This document shows positions 33,185 to 43,173 of a stretch of DNA of 64,000 nucleotides, in pieces (within the stretch, counting starts at the first letter, position 1; every line of letters begins with the position of its first letter). Source of the DNA: JAVBSX01 sp051660685 (GTDB lineage: Bacteria > Planctomycetota > Planctomycetia > Pirellulales > Thermoguttaceae); contig JBOFQB010000113.1 of assembly GCA_051660685.1 (NCBI GenBank), positions 1 through 64,000 on the forward strand. The letters run 5' to 3'. The position numbers were made by a program, and so were the translations under genes. The notes under the pieces are model-generated. The model had not been told where the DNA came from, made no database searches, and saw only the letters and a program-made list of their open reading frames with translations.

Positions 33185-34561
33185 ATGAATGACGAATACG
33201 TTGAGGAAATTCATCAGATTCGAGAGGGCATTTACCGTGAGACGAAGGACATGTCGTCCGAAGAACTCATTGCCTATTACCATAAGGCTTCGGGGGAGGT
33301 GCGTCAACGGATCACCATGATGCAGAAATCCAAGCCCCTTGCCCATGCCGCAACACGTCGGGGGCTTTCCCTGCTCGAAATCCTCCTCTCCGTCTTCGTC
33401 CTCTCCGTCGGCCTCCTCGGTATGCTCGCCGTCCTCCCTTACGCCATCCTCCAACTCAGCACCGTGAATCGCCTTGACTTTGCTGGCAATTGTGGCCGTG
33501 CCGCCCTCAACGAAATCAAAACCCGAAAATTGGCCGTTGATGCCAGTACCTCTTTCTATGGTCCTTATGAAGGAAATCCCCCGACCGGTTTTTCTCTTCT
33601 CATCGGCCCAACCAGTAGCAGCGGTCCTTTTCACCGCTGCGATGTCCCCGTCTTTGTCGATCCACAAATCGTCGAAAAATATGGTTACGTTGGAACAGGC
33701 AACAGTTCCGTTGCATCACCCAGTGGATTCGATGCCAACAGCCGGTTTCTCCCGTATAGCAGTACACTTTCTTCCAGTGCTTGTTATTTTCCCCGATTAT
33801 CGGCAGAAATGTTTCAACCGCCGATTCCTCCTGATCCGTCCAGTGGGGTGTTTCACAATCCTGACGTGATAACAGCGCAGTCTATCTTTTACTGGGATGA
33901 GGACCTGAATTTTGTTGCACCGGCGGAACCGCTCAACAACAATCCCCGACCGGTTTTGATGCACAATGCAGCGGGTGCCCCGCAGAGTCTGAACAATTAT
34001 TCGTGGTTTTACATGGTGACACCAAGAGTGGGGACGGCAAAGCGATACAAGCTGACCGCTTTGGCGAATCCGAATACCCTTGTTGTCATTGACGCTAGTA
34101 ATCCGCTTCCCGCACCAACGCCCCCAAGTTATTCGGACTGGCAGCGGTATGTCTACGCCGATAAGGAGGACGTCCTCGGTTATGACGTTGATGTGATCGT
34201 CTGCTATAACCGTCGTTTGACAACACCGCTGGAGGAAGTCCAGATAACGGTTCCGGCGGTCGATATGCGGATTGGCATGGGGGGGGGGAGTATGACGATT
34301 TCATCGGCGGATGCGACGAAATTGGACATGACGGAGACTCGATGGGTGTTGCTCTCGTGTCAGCCCAACATCGGGAGCGGTGATCCAACCGTTTTTGCCA
34401 AATGGTACGAAGTTGTCGGGCTTGGGGAGATAAAAAATGGGGCGAGGGAACTGATTCTTGCGGGTCCGTCGATACCGGAGGATGTTGCGAACCTCTTTCC
34501 GTATTATGTGACGATTGTGAAAGGGGTTTGTGGGGTGTTTTCAGAGTATATTGCGAAGTAA
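33185..34561 (+). CDS. Prepilin (GspI/PilV-like) with fused small-protein N-terminus
   Basis: The frame runs 458 residues from ATG 33185, but the prepilin itself may start at ATG 33317 (residue 45), with MMQKSKPLAHAATRRG as leader and LSLLEILLSVFVLSVGLLGM as helix (Glu at +5). The first 44 residues, NDEYVEEIHQIREGIYRETK and DMSSEELIAYYHKA, resemble a separate family of small antitoxin-like proteins (IRExIYxETKxMSxEE), as if one had lost its stop and joined the prepilin. The GLLGMLAVLP region is typical of GspI/PilV. ATG 33185 has GGGGGAA upstream. Which start is used is undecided. Confidence 0.65.
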   Translation: MNDEYVEEIHQIREGIYRETKDMSSEELIAYYHKASGEVRQRITMMQKSKPLAHAATRRGLSLLEILLSVFVLSVGLLGMLAVLPYAILQLSTVNRLDFAGNCGRAALNEIKTRKLAVDASTSFYGPYEGNPPTGFSLLIGPTSSSGPFHRCDVPVFVDPQIVEKYGYVGTGNSSVASPSGFDANSRFLPYSSTLSSSACYFPRLSAEMFQPPIPPDPSSGVFHNPDVITAQSIFYWDEDLNFVAPAEPLNNNPRPVLMHNAAGAPQSLNNYSWFYMVTPRVGTAKRYKLTALANPNTLVVIDASNPLPAPTPPSYSDWQRYVYADKEDVLGYDVDVIVCYNRRLTTPLEEVQITVPAVDMRIGMGGGSMTISSADATKLDMTETRWVLLSCQPNIGSGDPTVFAKWYEVVGLGEIKNGARELILAGPSIPEDVANLFPYYVTIVKGVCGVFSEYIAK

Positions 34562-34568
34562 CGAAGAA

Positions 34569-34638
34569 CCTCAGCGAACACTGCGCCTCTGCGAGAAATA
34601 CAGAAGATGTTTCGCGCGGAGACGCAGAGACGCTGAGG
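34569..34638. repeat. Inverted repeat pair of the CTCAGCG/CGCTGAG family
   Basis: CCTCAGCGAACACTGCGCC (34569-34587) continuing CTCTGCGAGAAA is mirrored by TTTCGCGCGGAGACG and CAGAGACGCTGAGG (34610-34638). Together they make a hairpin of about 70 bases just before the GspK-like start. Solo arms occur at 20963, 22736 and 53377. Confidence 0.75.
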
Positions 34639-34655
34639 GGGAGGAAGATATAATC

Positions 34656-37600
34656 ATGCGAAAAATAAAGACATCATCAACCAGAAACGGCGTTATTTTG
34701 CTGCTCATGCTCGCGCTGCTGACTCTGTTTGCGACGCTTGCGCTGGCGTTCATTCTTGCCGCAGCCCATCAAAAACGATTGGCCGAACATGGCGAAAAAA
34801 TTGGAACGGGCGATGCTCGGCTGAATCCGGTGAATACCCAGAATGACCTTGATTTGGCGTTGCGACAACTTTTGCGTGGCGCGGAAGGGACCGTGATTGG
34901 CCCGCATAGCATTCTCGAAAACCTCTATGGCAATGTGGCGGAGAGCGGGACGATTACTGTTGCTGATTATTGGCAGAAAGGCTCTCCTGCTGTGATTACG
35001 TTGACATCAACGGAGTTGGACTTGCTTTCCCGTCCCGGTTTTGGCAATCTGACCGATCAACTTCTTTGTGTTGAAACCCGTGCAACTTGGGATGAGCGGC
35101 AGATGGATTTTTTGGGGAACGTCCTGACAATCACCAGTGACGGCCAACTGAAAAACAAGAGCACGCGGATATTGGGGAAGACCCCGAGCGGCAAGCTGGT
35201 TATTTTGCCGTTTGATGGAATGACGGCTCTGACAGACTTGGCCAATTGTTCATTTGTCATCAACGGGGCACCTTATAGTGGTGAAGGGGCGGGTTATGAC
35301 AGTGACAAGGCAATGACGCCGTGGGATGTTCAGTTGACGCTGATGGATTCGGACGGGATACTTTTTGCCGAGCGACCGAATGTGACGGCTCCAAGTGTAA
35401 CCCCCAATCCTACAACCGGGCTGATACAACGGGATTATCTGGAGTATTTGGAGAACCCGAATAACGTGTTACCCCTCCCAACCTCACCCCGTCCGCCGGT
35501 TCGGATGAACGTTGATTACACCGCCCCGGATGCCAATAACATGTTTCTCGCTTGGTATGACTTTAACAATCCGATGAGTGGTTTCACCCCGACGATTCAG
35601 AACATCATTCCGTCGTTTCATCGGCCCGAACTGGTTGAAAAACTTGTTTCTCCGACAACAGAGGACATGTTGCGGAAAGTGGTTTTGCGACCTTTGAAAT
35701 TCGATCATCCCGATTTTACGGGGAGTAATCCGCAGTTGGATACGACTGTTGTTACAGACTTACAGCCGATTCTTGCGGGCAATGGCGGGATGTATCTTGA
35801 TGTTGATAACGATGGGGATGGGGTGAAAGATGGCATCTGGCTGGATGTTGGTTTGCCGGTTCGGCAAAGTGCGGACGGGACGGAGTATAAACCGCTTGTT
35901 TCGATAACGGTTCTCGATCTCGATGGCCGGACGAATGTCAATGTGCATGGTAACAGTGCGTTATCCGTGATCCCTACTGGTCGTGGTTATGGACCGAGTG
36001 GAGTGAATATGAAACTGGCTCTTGACACCTTGTATCCGTCGGGGCAGACACGGGAGGGTGCGATCATGGGTAACACGGAGGGGCGGAAGTTACCTCGAAT
36101 AACAGGCACATTACCCTCTGATAGTCCGCTGCATGGGAATTATTTTTTGCAATATACAGAACCGATGCTTTACCCGAAGATTTATACGGGGACCCCGGCG
36201 GATTTGGAGGATACCTTTTCGTATGATCCGGTAAACCTCGATCCTTTTGGCAGCTGGGTGTACAATGTCTCTTCCACAACAGAGCCTTATGAGGTGGATG
36301 TTTATCATTCGATGCCGTATGATGCGCCGTTTACGGCGGGAGAATTGGAGGGACTGTTACGGACAACGGATGTTGATTTGAAGTCATTACCGAAACGGTT
36401 GCGAGAACTTTTATTTGTCCCAATCGGTTCTGGATTGTCGGATACGGCGTTGGCGGATGCGGGGAAATATCATTTGACGACGATGAGCAATGACATTCCG
36501 CTGCCAAGTCGGCGGATCGGCGGTTCGCCCGGGATTTATTCGCGGCTTTTAACCCTTATGAAGGGGGACGTGACGGCGGTTGAGAATTTGTTGAAAATCC
36601 TGCCGGAAGAGGTACGCAATGGTGAACGGATTGACTTGAACAAGTTGGTACAGAGTGCCAACTGGGTTGGCGGCAATCATGATGAGGGACTGAAGGAACG
36701 GGCAGATTTGGCCCGGGGGATTTATCTGCTCTTGATGGTCATGTGTTATGAACAACTTTATGGTGAGAGAATTGACCCGGTAACATTTGCCGTAACGCCT
36801 ATTGCCCCTTATGAGGAACCGTCGTTGGCTCAGGAGACGCGGCTGAATACAGCGGAGCTTAAACGACAGGTGATGGCGACGCGGCTTGCGCAGTTTGCGG
36901 TCAACTTGGTTGACTTTATTGACCCTGATAATGCGATGACACCGATGGTGTTTGACATTGACCCGTTTGACCCGGCGACAAATGGTTGGGGAAGTGTTGC
37001 AGGCAATCTGATTGGTGTTGAAACGCCTATTTGGGACCCTTCAATAAACGTAACGGAATTGTTGGATACCCCGAGTATCGACGTCAATCGTCCGGGTGCA
37101 GGGTCAACCAAACGGGCGCGGTTGGTTTGGGGGTTGGAACGTCCGGATGTTGTGATGACGGAGACGTTGGCGACGCACGATCACAAGGTGGCGGCGTACA
37201 AAAAAACGGGTCCCCCGCCTGCGGAGAAATGGAAGCAGGTTGGGATGCCGGAAGGTTCGCTTTGGATCGAGCTTTACAATACGGCGAACCGGAATATGCC
37301 GATCCCAGCAGCCGGTGTTGATTTGGCGGAAATGGCCCCTCCTACACCCCCGGATTCGCCATCTCCTTTGTATCCGCCAATGCCGGTTTGGCGGATAGCG
37401 ATTAGCGAGAGAGCAAACACGGGTGATACGGCGAAAAAAACGGAGGCGGAAGATAATAACATTGCGAAACGATTGATGGATAAGGCGAAACAACCGATAA
37501 CATTTTCGATGCAGAGTGAACAATCGGTTGGTGGAGGGTCGGGGCTGAAAGCGTCGAGTGTTCTCGGCCCGAATGATACGGGGGCGGGGAATGATGTGAA

Positions 37601-39776
37601 AATTGACCGATTGGTTTATTTTACGACGACGGGTCCTCTTGCGGGAGACCCGAATAAAATAGACAATGTGTTTTGGAATCAGAGCGGCGTTGCCGGTACT
37701 CCTGCCTTGTTGATACCGGGTCAATTTTTGGTCGTTGCTCCGCGAACGATAACCGATTTGGGTTCCCTCAAGGTGGCTAATACGAGTCCCGTTGGCAATT
37801 TTGGCAAGTCTGCCGGAACCAAAATAGACGTGATAGGTACGCCGCATCTTATTGCCGAAGCATCCGATGGAGCGAGTGGCCGAATCGGACTTAACGTTTC
37901 AATGCCGCTTGGAGATGAGTATAAAAAGTATGTGGATGCCCTCGTTGGACTTCCGAGTCCCGTCAAAGATGTTGATCTGACGGAGACGGCAACCCCGGTC
38001 CCGGATGCGTTTGCGGATACGAAGAAAAAAGGTCCGCTCGATCAGGACCAATTGAATACGGTTAAACCGGCGACGATACCGATGTATCGTAGTGTGATGT
38101 TGCAGCGATTGGCCGACCCGATGCGTGCGTATGATCCGGTCACGAATCCGTATATGACAGTGGATTGGAACATGGTTGATTTGACGACCTTTACGGGAGA
38201 GGAAAGTTCTCTTCACAGTGTGAGTAAAGAGTTGGGACAGGATGGTGGGACGAATTGGAGCGGTGTTGATACGACGAATAAAAACAAGGCGAAGCTGGTT
38301 TCGCGGCAGTGGGGTCGGACGGGTTTGCCGCTTGGTTTGGAGGGCCGATTACAATATCCGAATCCCTGGATGCGAGTGCTGGATACGAGCAAGAATCTGG
38401 ATTCTTCAACAGAATCGTTGGACGATGAAGATGTCACGATGACCGCACCTGCTGGAGCGGTTTTGCAGCATGTGCCGCATCATACGCTTGGGACACTCAA
38501 TGCGATGTACCTTCCGACCGGACGGGGCGTGGAAGAAACGTTCAGTGACGGAACTCCGACGGGGAAGTCGATTGTGGCATCTGTGAGTGGGGTATCATCA
38601 ACAAAATACGTTAATCTGGCGTGGCGTGATGCGCCGTTGGCCAATTCAGGTGAAATTATGCTCGTTCCCGCCAGTTCGCCGGGACGATTTGGACTGGAAT
38701 TTGTTGACACGGGGAGTGAACAACTGGAATTGGACGCCGCAGCACTCACTAGTCCGACCGATCACATTGTGAAAAATGGGGCAGGTCATGCGGTTGGCTC
38801 CTTGGGAAGTGGCGGACGGTTTGGATATGATATGCCGAATCAAGGGAATGACAGTGGAATGGGACATTTGTTAAACTTTTTCCATTCGGGGGATTTTTAT
38901 GTAACTGGAATGGGTACGCTGGATGGAAAAAACAGTTCGCTTAATCTGGGTGCGTTGCTGGAACATGTTCAGGTTCCAAGCCGGTTCATGGGGACGAAAC
39001 TCTGGCTGGACCCGAGCGGGGCTGATCCGTATGCCGTGTCGCTGTATCGGGAACCGGGAAAAATTAACCTCAATACGGTCAATGAACCAACTTTTCTGGC
39101 GATGATGGGAGGGCGGGGGTTGCCCGAGGTTGGGCGGACACCGACGTGGACGAGGGAGTATGAGAATTTTTACAACAGTCGTTGGACTGAAACCGCAACG
39201 GGCTCTTATTTATGGCCATATCGGTCCTATTCGGGGAAAAATTTTGTTGGCGTATCCCCTCAAAATGCGACAGATCATAATTTACCTCCCAGTATCTATC
39301 CCGATGGTGGTATGTTGTTGCGGGATGCGTATCAACCTGATTCAGGAACACAGTTTCTCCTGCAACCGTTGTTGGTGCCGACGGGTGCGGGTTTGACGGA
39401 TAATAGCGAGATGCAGCTCAATGGTTTGATGCGGCTGAGCGGCATGAGTACCAATCGGTCCAACTGCTTTGCCGTTTGGATTACGATAGGGTATTTTGAG
39501 GTGGAACGGGCGGATAATTTTCAGAAGACCGGTTTTCCTGTCGTCAATCCGGCAACGGGTTCACCTTATGTCCTAACGAATGTGGCGGAGAAGGCGAAAT
39601 TTGAGGCGATTTATCCTGACGGGTATGTGCTGGGGAAAGAGGTGGGTTATGATTCCGGGGACGTTGTGCGACATCGGGGGTTTTACCTGATTGATCGGAC
39701 GATTCCGGTCGGGTTCGGGCGGGGCAAAGATTATAACGTGCTTGAAACGGTTGTGACCGGACGGGTGATCGAGTAG
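34656..39776 (+). CDS. Giant GspK/PilX-like membrane-anchored protein
   Basis: The start is ATG 34656 (MRKIKTSSTRNG), after GGGGAGGAAG; the frame extends upstream only through a repeat. 1706 residues, against roughly 300 for ordinary GspK. A pilin-like N-terminal helix NGVILLLMLALLTLFATLAL follows a short basic leader, but there is no Glu at +5, which matches GspK. Two signature-like segments are VLDLDGRTNVNVHG (about 419) and GKINLNTVNEP (about 1467), the second being the GspK INLNT motif. The rest is repetitive and Gly/Thr/Asp-rich, with Pro-rich linkers. By analogy it would cap the pseudopilus tip. It is last in the cluster. Confidence 0.7.
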   Translation: MRKIKTSSTRNGVILLLMLALLTLFATLALAFILAAAHQKRLAEHGEKIGTGDARLNPVNTQNDLDLALRQLLRGAEGTVIGPHSILENLYGNVAESGTITVADYWQKGSPAVITLTSTELDLLSRPGFGNLTDQLLCVETRATWDERQMDFLGNVLTITSDGQLKNKSTRILGKTPSGKLVILPFDGMTALTDLANCSFVINGAPYSGEGAGYDSDKAMTPWDVQLTLMDSDGILFAERPNVTAPSVTPNPTTGLIQRDYLEYLENPNNVLPLPTSPRPPVRMNVDYTAPDANNMFLAWYDFNNPMSGFTPTIQNIIPSFHRPELVEKLVSPTTEDMLRKVVLRPLKFDHPDFTGSNPQLDTTVVTDLQPILAGNGGMYLDVDNDGDGVKDGIWLDVGLPVRQSADGTEYKPLVSITVLDLDGRTNVNVHGNSALSVIPTGRGYGPSGVNMKLALDTLYPSGQTREGAIMGNTEGRKLPRITGTLPSDSPLHGNYFLQYTEPMLYPKIYTGTPADLEDTFSYDPVNLDPFGSWVYNVSSTTEPYEVDVYHSMPYDAPFTAGELEGLLRTTDVDLKSLPKRLRELLFVPIGSGLSDTALADAGKYHLTTMSNDIPLPSRRIGGSPGIYSRLLTLMKGDVTAVENLLKILPEEVRNGERIDLNKLVQSANWVGGNHDEGLKERADLARGIYLLLMVMCYEQLYGERIDPVTFAVTPIAPYEEPSLAQETRLNTAELKRQVMATRLAQFAVNLVDFIDPDNAMTPMVFDIDPFDPATNGWGSVAGNLIGVETPIWDPSINVTELLDTPSIDVNRPGAGSTKRARLVWGLERPDVVMTETLATHDHKVAAYKKTGPPPAEKWKQVGMPEGSLWIELYNTANRNMPIPAAGVDLAEMAPPTPPDSPSPLYPPMPVWRIAISERANTGDTAKKTEAEDNNIAKRLMDKAKQPITFSMQSEQSVGGGSGLKASSVLGPNDTGAGNDVKIDRLVYFTTTGPLAGDPNKIDNVFWNQSGVAGTPALLIPGQFLVVAPRTITDLGSLKVANTSPVGNFGKSAGTKIDVIGTPHLIAEASDGASGRIGLNVSMPLGDEYKKYVDALVGLPSPVKDVDLTETATPVPDAFADTKKKGPLDQDQLNTVKPATIPMYRSVMLQRLADPMRAYDPVTNPYMTVDWNMVDLTTFTGEESSLHSVSKELGQDGGTNWSGVDTTNKNKAKLVSRQWGRTGLPLGLEGRLQYPNPWMRVLDTSKNLDSSTESLDDEDVTMTAPAGAVLQHVPHHTLGTLNAMYLPTGRGVEETFSDGTPTGKSIVASVSGVSSTKYVNLAWRDAPLANSGEIMLVPASSPGRFGLEFVDTGSEQLELDAAALTSPTDHIVKNGAGHAVGSLGSGGRFGYDMPNQGNDSGMGHLLNFFHSGDFYVTGMGTLDGKNSSLNLGALLEHVQVPSRFMGTKLWLDPSGADPYAVSLYREPGKINLNTVNEPTFLAMMGGRGLPEVGRTPTWTREYENFYNSRWTETATGSYLWPYRSYSGKNFVGVSPQNATDHNLPPSIYPDGGMLLRDAYQPDSGTQFLLQPLLVPTGAGLTDNSEMQLNGLMRLSGMSTNRSNCFAVWITIGYFEVERADNFQKTGFPVVNPATGSPYVLTNVAEKAKFEAIYPDGYVLGKEVGYDSGDVVRHRGFYLIDRTIPVGFGRGKDYNVLETVVTGRVIE

Positions 39777-39780
39777 AGAC

Positions 39781-39855
39781 GTTTACGCGCGGAACGACGT
39801 TCCGCGCGTATTGAGAATAGAGTAAGCACGCGGTACGTTGTACGCGCGGCTAAAC
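39781..39855. repeat. REP pair (BIME) after the GspK-like gene
   Basis: Forward REP with GGAAC stem and GAC loop (39781-39812), its flank reading GTTTACGCGC, and reverse REP with GTAC stem (39826-39855). It lies between convergent genes. Confidence 0.85.
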
Positions 39856-39857
39856 GG

Positions 39858-39885
39858 AGGTGAAGCGCAGCGAAACCCCGGGTTA
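39858..39885. repeat. Dispersed repeat AGGTGAAGCGCAGCG...
   Basis: AGGTGAAGCGCAGCGAAACC followed by CCGGGTTA. It recurs at 47220-47248 with GGGGTGAAGCGCAGCGAAAC. It forms a CCCGG/CCGGG-type hairpin in the second copy. Here it joins the 3' end of a REP. Confidence 0.65.
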
Positions 39886-39904
39886 GGTTTTTCCCCACCC
39901 ATTC

Positions 39905-40968
39905 TCAAGGTAATATCCAGCGAACAAAGGGTACTTTTTTCAGCGTCCAGACCAAAAGAGCAGACATAAAAAAAACGGCTGCAACGGTCAGAGGAATGGA
40001 CACCCACGGTGGAAATGTGCTGATATTGAGCGAAACCCCGCAGACCCCATCTCCTATGAAGTGCATAACTAGAATATGGACGATATAAATGCCAAATGTC
40101 AGAGGGGCAAAAAAAGCTATAAATCGGGAGAATCCTGACTGTTGATAAAAAGTTGTATTTCCGACATGTTTGAGTATGTAAAAGAGCATGAGTACCAACG
40201 GTATCACCAAAAATCCAAACAAACGAAATCGCATGTTATAGGGAGCAGAGGAGACAAAGCCTATCCAAGTGATGATTGATGCAATGAGGATAAAGGACGC
40301 GAAAAAAAGCAGGGCATATTTCAGGTGAGTACGTTGATTTCCCAAAAAATAACCCGCGACAAAATAGCCCACTGTTGGACCGACAATCAAAAATTGAAAA
40401 TTCACTCGGTCAATGTCAAATACTTTTCCCAAAAGGGTCGTAAGAATAGGCCAGACAAAACACGCCCCCCCCACAACAACAGGAAATAGATTTTGTTTTC
40501 ACGGCTTGCCGATTTCAAATAAGAATGGAGAATGGGAGCAACGAGATAAAGAGAAAGAATGACATAGAGGAACCAAAAATGGACACTTACCTGCCCCGTT
40601 AGTATACAGCGCATGCCGTTGTAAACATTGATAGGATTGTTCATGCGATCTAGTCCAAGTGCCCAGTTGCGAGCAATCAAATAGATGATGGACCAAACGA
40701 TCAAGGGAATGATAATTTTCAATAGACGACGGACATACCCCTGTTTCAAGGAATTGGGTTTTCGCAGGATTAAATATCCGCTAATCATAAAAAATAGAGG
40801 AACCGCGCAGCGAAAGAACGTGTCCAGAAAATTGGTGAACAACCAATAGGAACTGTTGATACTTTCGGGAATTGCTTCGGAATAGCGCCAACAAACATGA
40901 ATCGCAATGACCATAACGGCACTGACGACGCGGACCAAATCAATCCAACCCAGATGTATATTAGACAT
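39905..40968 (-). pseudogene. Acyltransferase family 3 membrane protein, frameshifted at a C8/G8 tract
   Basis: Read on the minus strand from ATG 40968 the protein begins MSNIHLGWIDLVRVV and has the acyltransferase-3 His in VIAIHVCWR, VPLFFMISGYLI and about ten helices. At the run 40465-40472 (eight G on this strand) the frame continues only to a stop after LTLTE. The rest (HLKYALLFFASF... to VRWILP, ending 39905) continues in another frame. One extra G would join the two parts into about 354 residues, the family norm. It would O-acetylate surface sugars. It may be a pseudogene, a phase-variable gene or a sequencing error. Confidence 0.75.
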
Positions 40969-41082
40969 GTTCCATAACCCAAAAAGTGCTACAATGCGTT
41001 AACTACGTTGGGTAGTGTAGGGAATTCCAACGCTATTGTCAAGGATGTTTTTTATGGAACGAGTTGAAAAAAAATTGAAATG

Positions 41083-41177
41083 GTCCGACGTTCCGCGCTT
41101 TAATACGCGCGGTACGTTGTACGCGCGGCTAAACGGGGATCGTTTCGCGCGTAATGAAAACCATTTTGAGCGTAATT
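41083..41177. repeat. REP group upstream of the acyltransferase
   Basis: Forward half CCGACGTTCCGCGC (41083-41097), reverse REP with GTAC stem and GTT loop (41104-41132), forward half GGGGATCGTTTCGCGCGTAA (41133-41152) and a decayed TTGAGCGTAAT. The order matches the other composites. Confidence 0.8.
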
Positions 41178-41198
41178 CCGTTCGCTGCGCTCACTTCA

Positions 41199-43010
41199 TT
41201 ACCGCCTTTCATTGACCTCCTCTTGCGTAAGGGTCGTGCTCTCCCCGCCTACTGAACCGTTACGACGTGCGATATGGGTACTGTTACCATGTCGGCCCGC
41301 AAGTCCGTCTAACAAGGTCCCGTCTTCCTGATAGATGCCTAACTTTTTATTCGGAAGGACAAACGGCTCCGTTGGTTCGCCAATCTTTTGCGGGGTTGCC
41401 AGTTCGACTAACAAAATCGAAGTCGGGTCTGCTCCCCCTCCCTCCTCCTCTCCTTCGTCTTGCCGGACCAAAGCATACACCGTTTCATCTGCCGGTAATC
41501 CCGCAGTTGGACATTGAAAATACCGCTCGCCGTTTTCTCCCAAATACGGCAGAATCGCCGTTTTCCAGTTTCCTTCAGGAAATGACCCGTGTTCCTGCTG
41601 ATAACGGTTGAGGGCAATCGTTAAACGGAGCATGTTTTCCGCACATTGTATTCGCCGTTCCGCTTCCTGCCCAGCATGTACAGCCGGAATGAGAAGTGCA
41701 ACAAGAACGTCGCTAATCATTTGCGAACGACCTCGAATCGTCAAATAAGAAAACGGGTTCTTGAGGAGGGACCTTTGTTTATCCTGTAATTCCCGATCAG
41801 CAATTTTCCCGTCTTGTAAATTTTCGTCGCTGTAAAATCGGTCATACCAATGATTGATATTCTGCATGAGCACATTCGGGTCGCAGGTCAATGCAAGACC
41901 AAAAGGAACCGGCAAAGATTTCTCAGAAGGTTGTTGACCAAAGAGCATGTCTTGACAAGCACCCAATCCAAAAAGTCGTTCTCGATTCAGACTCTCCTTG
42001 AATGATGAACGGGGAGGAAGTGCGTCCATCTCCCGTTGCAATTTTTCCCATTGTTCAGACGAAAGCGGCTGTTCGGCAAAATATTCAACGGGCATGTACA
42101 CACTGATTCCCTCGATTGCAAGACCGACGAGATAGTCAATAAGCATTCCGTGATGTCCAATGTGCCGACCTAATCGCAACGCGGAAATTTTATCGTCAAT
42201 CGCCCCGTCAATGTCCCCCGTCCCAAGTCGGTAGTTCGACCGTGTATTAAACGTCCTCGCAAATGACCGACAAGACTGAATCGTATCAAGAGTCTCTGTT
42301 AAAGCCTGAAACATCGGTTCGTTTTCGTTTCGTCGCAACCAGGGAGGACAAAAGGTTGGTTTGCGGACTGCTTGAGCAATGACATCAAGGGGTTGATCGA
42401 CGACCTCGACCCATTCCTGCATGTCAGGGTACTCTTCCAATGTCCAGGGCTTTTCACTTAACTTAAAATACTGCGTCCATACTCCACTTTTCTCGTCTTC
42501 ACCCTCCATTGTTGCGGCTCTTTTTTCGAAAAAATTGTCAATCAACCATGTGTCTTTGGGAATGTCCATTGTGGGCGGGACATTAGGGTCAAGACCGAGT
42601 TTTTCGTACAATTGCAACCGGTACTGTTCACGTTCACGTTGCTTCTGATTTTCATCCTCGGTTTGTTCACTGTTCCGAAAACTTCCATCATTATCCCAAT
42701 CGCCAAATGCTTCAACGAGCAGGCGATAACCGTTGTCGTCGGTTTTCATCTCTTTGGGATAAACACTTTCTTCCATTGCCCGAAAATAATCGACCAGTCG
42801 ACCATCCGATTTAAGCGGTCCCGTCACATACGTCGTCTCCTTGGAAATCCTTAACGGTCGGAAATTGATTCCGAAATAGACGAAAAGGAGGACAGCGATT
42901 AGGAAGAGGACGAGACATTTTTTGAGACAACCGGGGAGGAAACGTCGGGTTGTTTTGTTCGGCATGGATTCCTGAACAATTTGGGTTGCGTTTTCTGTTG
43001 TGTAGGACAT
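41199..43010 (-). CDS. Membrane-anchored protein of unknown function
   Basis: 603 residues. One transmembrane helix (about 31-50, LVLFLIAVLLFVYFG) follows a Gln/Ser/Lys-rich cytoplasmic tail, then a large extracytoplasmic domain. Cys pairs around PGCLKKC precede the helix. The end has CAENMLRLTIALNRYQQEHG and a dipeptide-rich segment LPYLGENGERYFQCP, which resemble the C-terminal H-X9-DG part of planctomycete DUF1559 proteins but without a prepilin leader. ATG 43010 fits. Function is not known. REPs and a G-heptad block lie upstream. Confidence 0.55.
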   Translation of the reverse strand: MSYTTENATQIVQESMPNKTTRRFLPGCLKKCLVLFLIAVLLFVYFGINFRPLRISKETTYVTGPLKSDGRLVDYFRAMEESVYPKEMKTDDNGYRLLVEAFGDWDNDGSFRNSEQTEDENQKQREREQYRLQLYEKLGLDPNVPPTMDIPKDTWLIDNFFEKRAATMEGEDEKSGVWTQYFKLSEKPWTLEEYPDMQEWVEVVDQPLDVIAQAVRKPTFCPPWLRRNENEPMFQALTETLDTIQSCRSFARTFNTRSNYRLGTGDIDGAIDDKISALRLGRHIGHHGMLIDYLVGLAIEGISVYMPVEYFAEQPLSSEQWEKLQREMDALPPRSSFKESLNRERLFGLGACQDMLFGQQPSEKSLPVPFGLALTCDPNVLMQNINHWYDRFYSDENLQDGKIADRELQDKQRSLLKNPFSYLTIRGRSQMISDVLVALLIPAVHAGQEAERRIQCAENMLRLTIALNRYQQEHGSFPEGNWKTAILPYLGENGERYFQCPTAGLPADETVYALVRQDEGEEEGGGADPTSILLVELATPQKIGEPTEPFVLPNKKLGIYQEDGTLLDGLAGRHGNSTHIARRNGSVGGESTTLTQEEVNERR

Positions 43011-43172
43011 GGTAGGGAATGGGGTATAGGGTATTGTTCGTTTAGCCGCGATACAACGTATCGCGCGTTTTTTGTTTTTAATACGCGCGGAACGATCCCG
43101 TTTAGCCGCGATACAACGTATCGCGCGTTTTCTGATTTTTAATACGCGCGGAACGATGTTCCTCGGCTAAAC
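43011..43172. repeat. G-heptad arm plus two REP pairs
   Basis: GGTAGGGAATGGGGTATAGGG (43011-43031), forward REP with GATAC stem (43039-43068), reverse half ATACGCGCGGAACGAT (43080-43095), forward REP with GATAC stem (43099-43128) and reverse REP with GGAAC stem and ATG loop (43141-43172). It is a tandem duplication of one unit. Confidence 0.85.
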
Positions 43173-43173
43173 G

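Noticed and set aside
37104..37847. Open frame of 247 codons antisense to the GspK-like gene
   Set aside because: It is a shadow; Arg/Ile-rich composition and no homology signature.
39905..40968. Two separate acyltransferase genes
   Set aside because: Neither half has the full helix set; the halves match one family in order and meet at a homopolymer, so one broken gene is more likely.
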